Source of the DNA: Candidatus Nitrosopumilus sp.
GTDB taxonomy: Archaea; Thermoproteota; Nitrososphaeria; Nitrososphaerales; Nitrosopumilaceae
NCBI GenBank assembly: GCA_022758935.1
Contig: JAEMQG010000070.1
Location: forward strand, 1-14,690
Direction: 5' to 3'
DNA length: 14,690 bases
Shown: positions 13,980 through 14,690 of the stretch, one piece after another
Layout of the letters: each line of letters begins with the position of its first letter
Numbering within the stretch: the stretch's first letter is position 1
Notes under the pieces: model-generated
What the model was told of the DNA's origin: nothing
Databases searched by the model: none
Seen by the model: only the letters and a program-made list of their open reading frames with translations
Program-made: the position numbers and the translations under genes

Positions 13980-14060
13980 ATGAGACTATGGTGGATAGCT
14001 ATGGCAATAGCAATTGGACTCACTTGGGTTGGCGCTAATTACCTGATTCCATGGAAGTAA
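13980..14060 (+). CDS. Small membrane peptide, 26 residues, unknown function
   Basis: A short open frame, ATG at 13980 to TAA at 14058-14060, encodes 26 residues. It begins MRLWWIAMAIAIG and ends with GANYLIPWK. Residues about 4-23 form one unbroken hydrophobic stretch long enough to cross a membrane, with R2 and K26 as charged flanks and four tryptophans at W4, W5, W16 and W25, two near each end or the middle, as in interfacial aromatic belts. A TATA element 25-26 bases upstream of the ATG fits leaderless expression. There is no other gene in this gap. I do not recognise the peptide; it might be a small accessory subunit of a membrane complex, but this is only a suggestion. Confidence 0.6.
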   Translation: MRLWWIAMAIAIGLTWVGANYLIPWK

Positions 14061-14073
14061 TCTGAAATTCAGA
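14061..14073. repeat. Short inverted repeat after the small peptide gene
   Basis: TCTGAA (14061-14066) and TTCAGA (14068-14073) are inverted copies around one A, directly after the stop codon. As RNA it could form a five-pair hairpin with a three-base loop. Its role, if any, might be transcript end or regulator binding. Confidence 0.35.
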
Positions 14074-14107
14074 GACACTAGATTTGTAATTAAAGTAATT
14101 TATGTGT

Positions 14108-14131
14108 AAATTTAGCGAACGCTTTAAATTT
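14108..14131. repeat. Inverted repeat overlapping the corA promoter
   Basis: The order is AAATTT, AGCG, AA, CGCT, TT, AAATTT. The core AGCG-AA-CGCT is a perfect inverted repeat with flanking AAATTT on both sides. It overlaps the probable BRE/TATA region of the transporter gene, a position where a dimeric regulator could block or aid initiation. Confidence 0.45.
14123..14130 (+). promoter_or_regulatory. Probable TATA box for the CorA-type transporter gene
   Basis: TTTAAATT, centred at 14126.5, is about 28 bases before the TTG start at 14155. A second AT-rich stretch, TATATTA at 14134-14140, is too close to that start for a leaderless transcript. Confidence 0.5.
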
Positions 14132-14154
14132 GCTATATTAGGTTACCAGTCAAC

Positions 14155-14690
14155 TTGAGGAAAGGATTCATCACTAGTCGTCTACATGTAGGAAAAAAAT
14201 CCATAGAAACACCCATTGAAAAAAAGATAGAGACTTTTCAAGGTAAGGAATTTTTATGGATTGATTTACAAAGTCCAGATAGAAGTGATATTGAAAAATT
14301 AGCCGAACAATATCATTTCAATGCATTAAACATTGAAGACTGTATGACTAAATTTGAGCTTCAGAAATTAGATAGTTATGATGACCATTTCTTTGTAATA
14401 TTACATTTTCCGCCACTTGTTCAACAGGTTAAAATTTCAAAAAATAGTCAGCTCTCCATATTTGTAGGGAAAGATTTTCTAGTAACTGTTCATCAAGGAG
14501 ACTTGAAACCATTAGTGGATTTAGTAAATATTTGTAAAAATGATTCTGATCAACATAGAAAAGAAAGGTTACTTGGAAAATCATCTGGATTTTTGCTTCA
14601 TGAAATAATAGATATTCTGGTAGATGATCTCATGCACATATCAAGAAGGGTAATTGCTAATTTAGATGATTTAGAAGTTGGAGTGTTTGA
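14155..14690 (+). CDS. corA: CorA-type magnesium/metal transporter (N-terminal part)
   Basis: The first 178 codons are visible and the frame is open to the end of the window. The N-terminal cytoplasmic domain of the CorA family is recognised from FLWIDLQSPDRSDIEKLAEQYH, LNIEDCMTKFELQKLDSYDDHFFVILHF, LSIFVGKDFLVTVHQG and, after a helical linker, FLLHEIIDILVDDL. The two C-terminal membrane helices and the GMN signature that define the pore are beyond the edge. CorA proteins move Mg2+, Co2+ or Ni2+ as pentamers. The start is TTG: an in-frame TAA stop occurs at 14125-14127 and no early ATG exists, and the promoter spacing fits. An inverted repeat lies on the promoter, so metal-responsive regulation is possible but unproven. 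Confidence 0.88.
   Translation, partial: MRKGFITSRLHVGKKSIETPIEKKIETFQGKEFLWIDLQSPDRSDIEKLAEQYHFNALNIEDCMTKFELQKLDSYDDHFFVILHFPPLVQQVKISKNSQLSIFVGKDFLVTVHQGDLKPLVDLVNICKNDSDQHRKERLLGKSSGFLLHEIIDILVDDLMHISRRVIANLDDLEVGVF

Overview
The window looks like the genome of an ammonia-oxidising archaeon of the Nitrososphaerota (Thaumarchaeota), probably close to Nitrosopumilus. The evidence is the low GC content, archaeal-only gene types (Rpo10, archaeal uS2, isopentenyl phosphate kinase, UPF0147, an archaeal-type CobT), tRNA genes without a complete encoded CCA end, and TATA-like boxes placed 24-29 bases upstream of start codons, as expected for leaderless archaeal transcripts. No mobile element, CRISPR array, integrase or prophage gene is visible; this is mostly a core chromosomal region.

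Left part (1-2274). A three-gene minus-strand operon runs leftward: NAD(P)H-hydrate epimerase, a metallo-beta-lactamase-fold hydrolase, and the N-terminus of a CobT-like phosphoribosyltransferase that is cut by the window edge. The genes overlap by 4 bases and 1 base. A translin/TRAX-family RNase is divergent from the epimerase. A tRNA-Leu(GAG) gene follows on the minus strand.

Centre (2327-11190). A compact plus-strand operon carries rpo10, enolase, ribosomal protein uS2, a MEMO-family protein, mevalonate kinase, isopentenyl phosphate kinase, type I isopentenyl-diphosphate isomerase, a geranylgeranyl-diphosphate synthase, glutamyl-tRNA synthetase and a fumarylacetoacetate hydrolase-family protein. 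Gaps are at most 23 bases and several start and stop codons overlap. It joins transcription, translation and central carbon metabolism to the isoprenoid route that makes archaeal membrane lipids. Mevalonate kinase makes mevalonate 5-phosphate, IPK makes IPP from isopentenyl phosphate, IDI makes DMAPP, and the prenyl synthase makes GGPP. The two middle steps of the archaeal mevalonate pathway are not encoded here.

Right part (11187-14690). Smaller units follow: a minus-strand GNAT acetyltransferase that overlaps the operon's end, a stand-alone Rieske ferredoxin, a UPF0147 protein, a class I methyltransferase, a small uncharacterised protein, tRNA-His(GTG) on the minus strand, a 26-codon membrane peptide gene with its own well-placed promoter, and the N-terminal part of a CorA-type metal transporter.

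Points most worth a second look are the 26-residue membrane peptide, a palindromic TATA element exactly midway between rpo10 and tRNA-Leu, and an isomerase with alanine at the position of the catalytic cysteine. The tRNA-His also lacks the usual G53:C61 pair.
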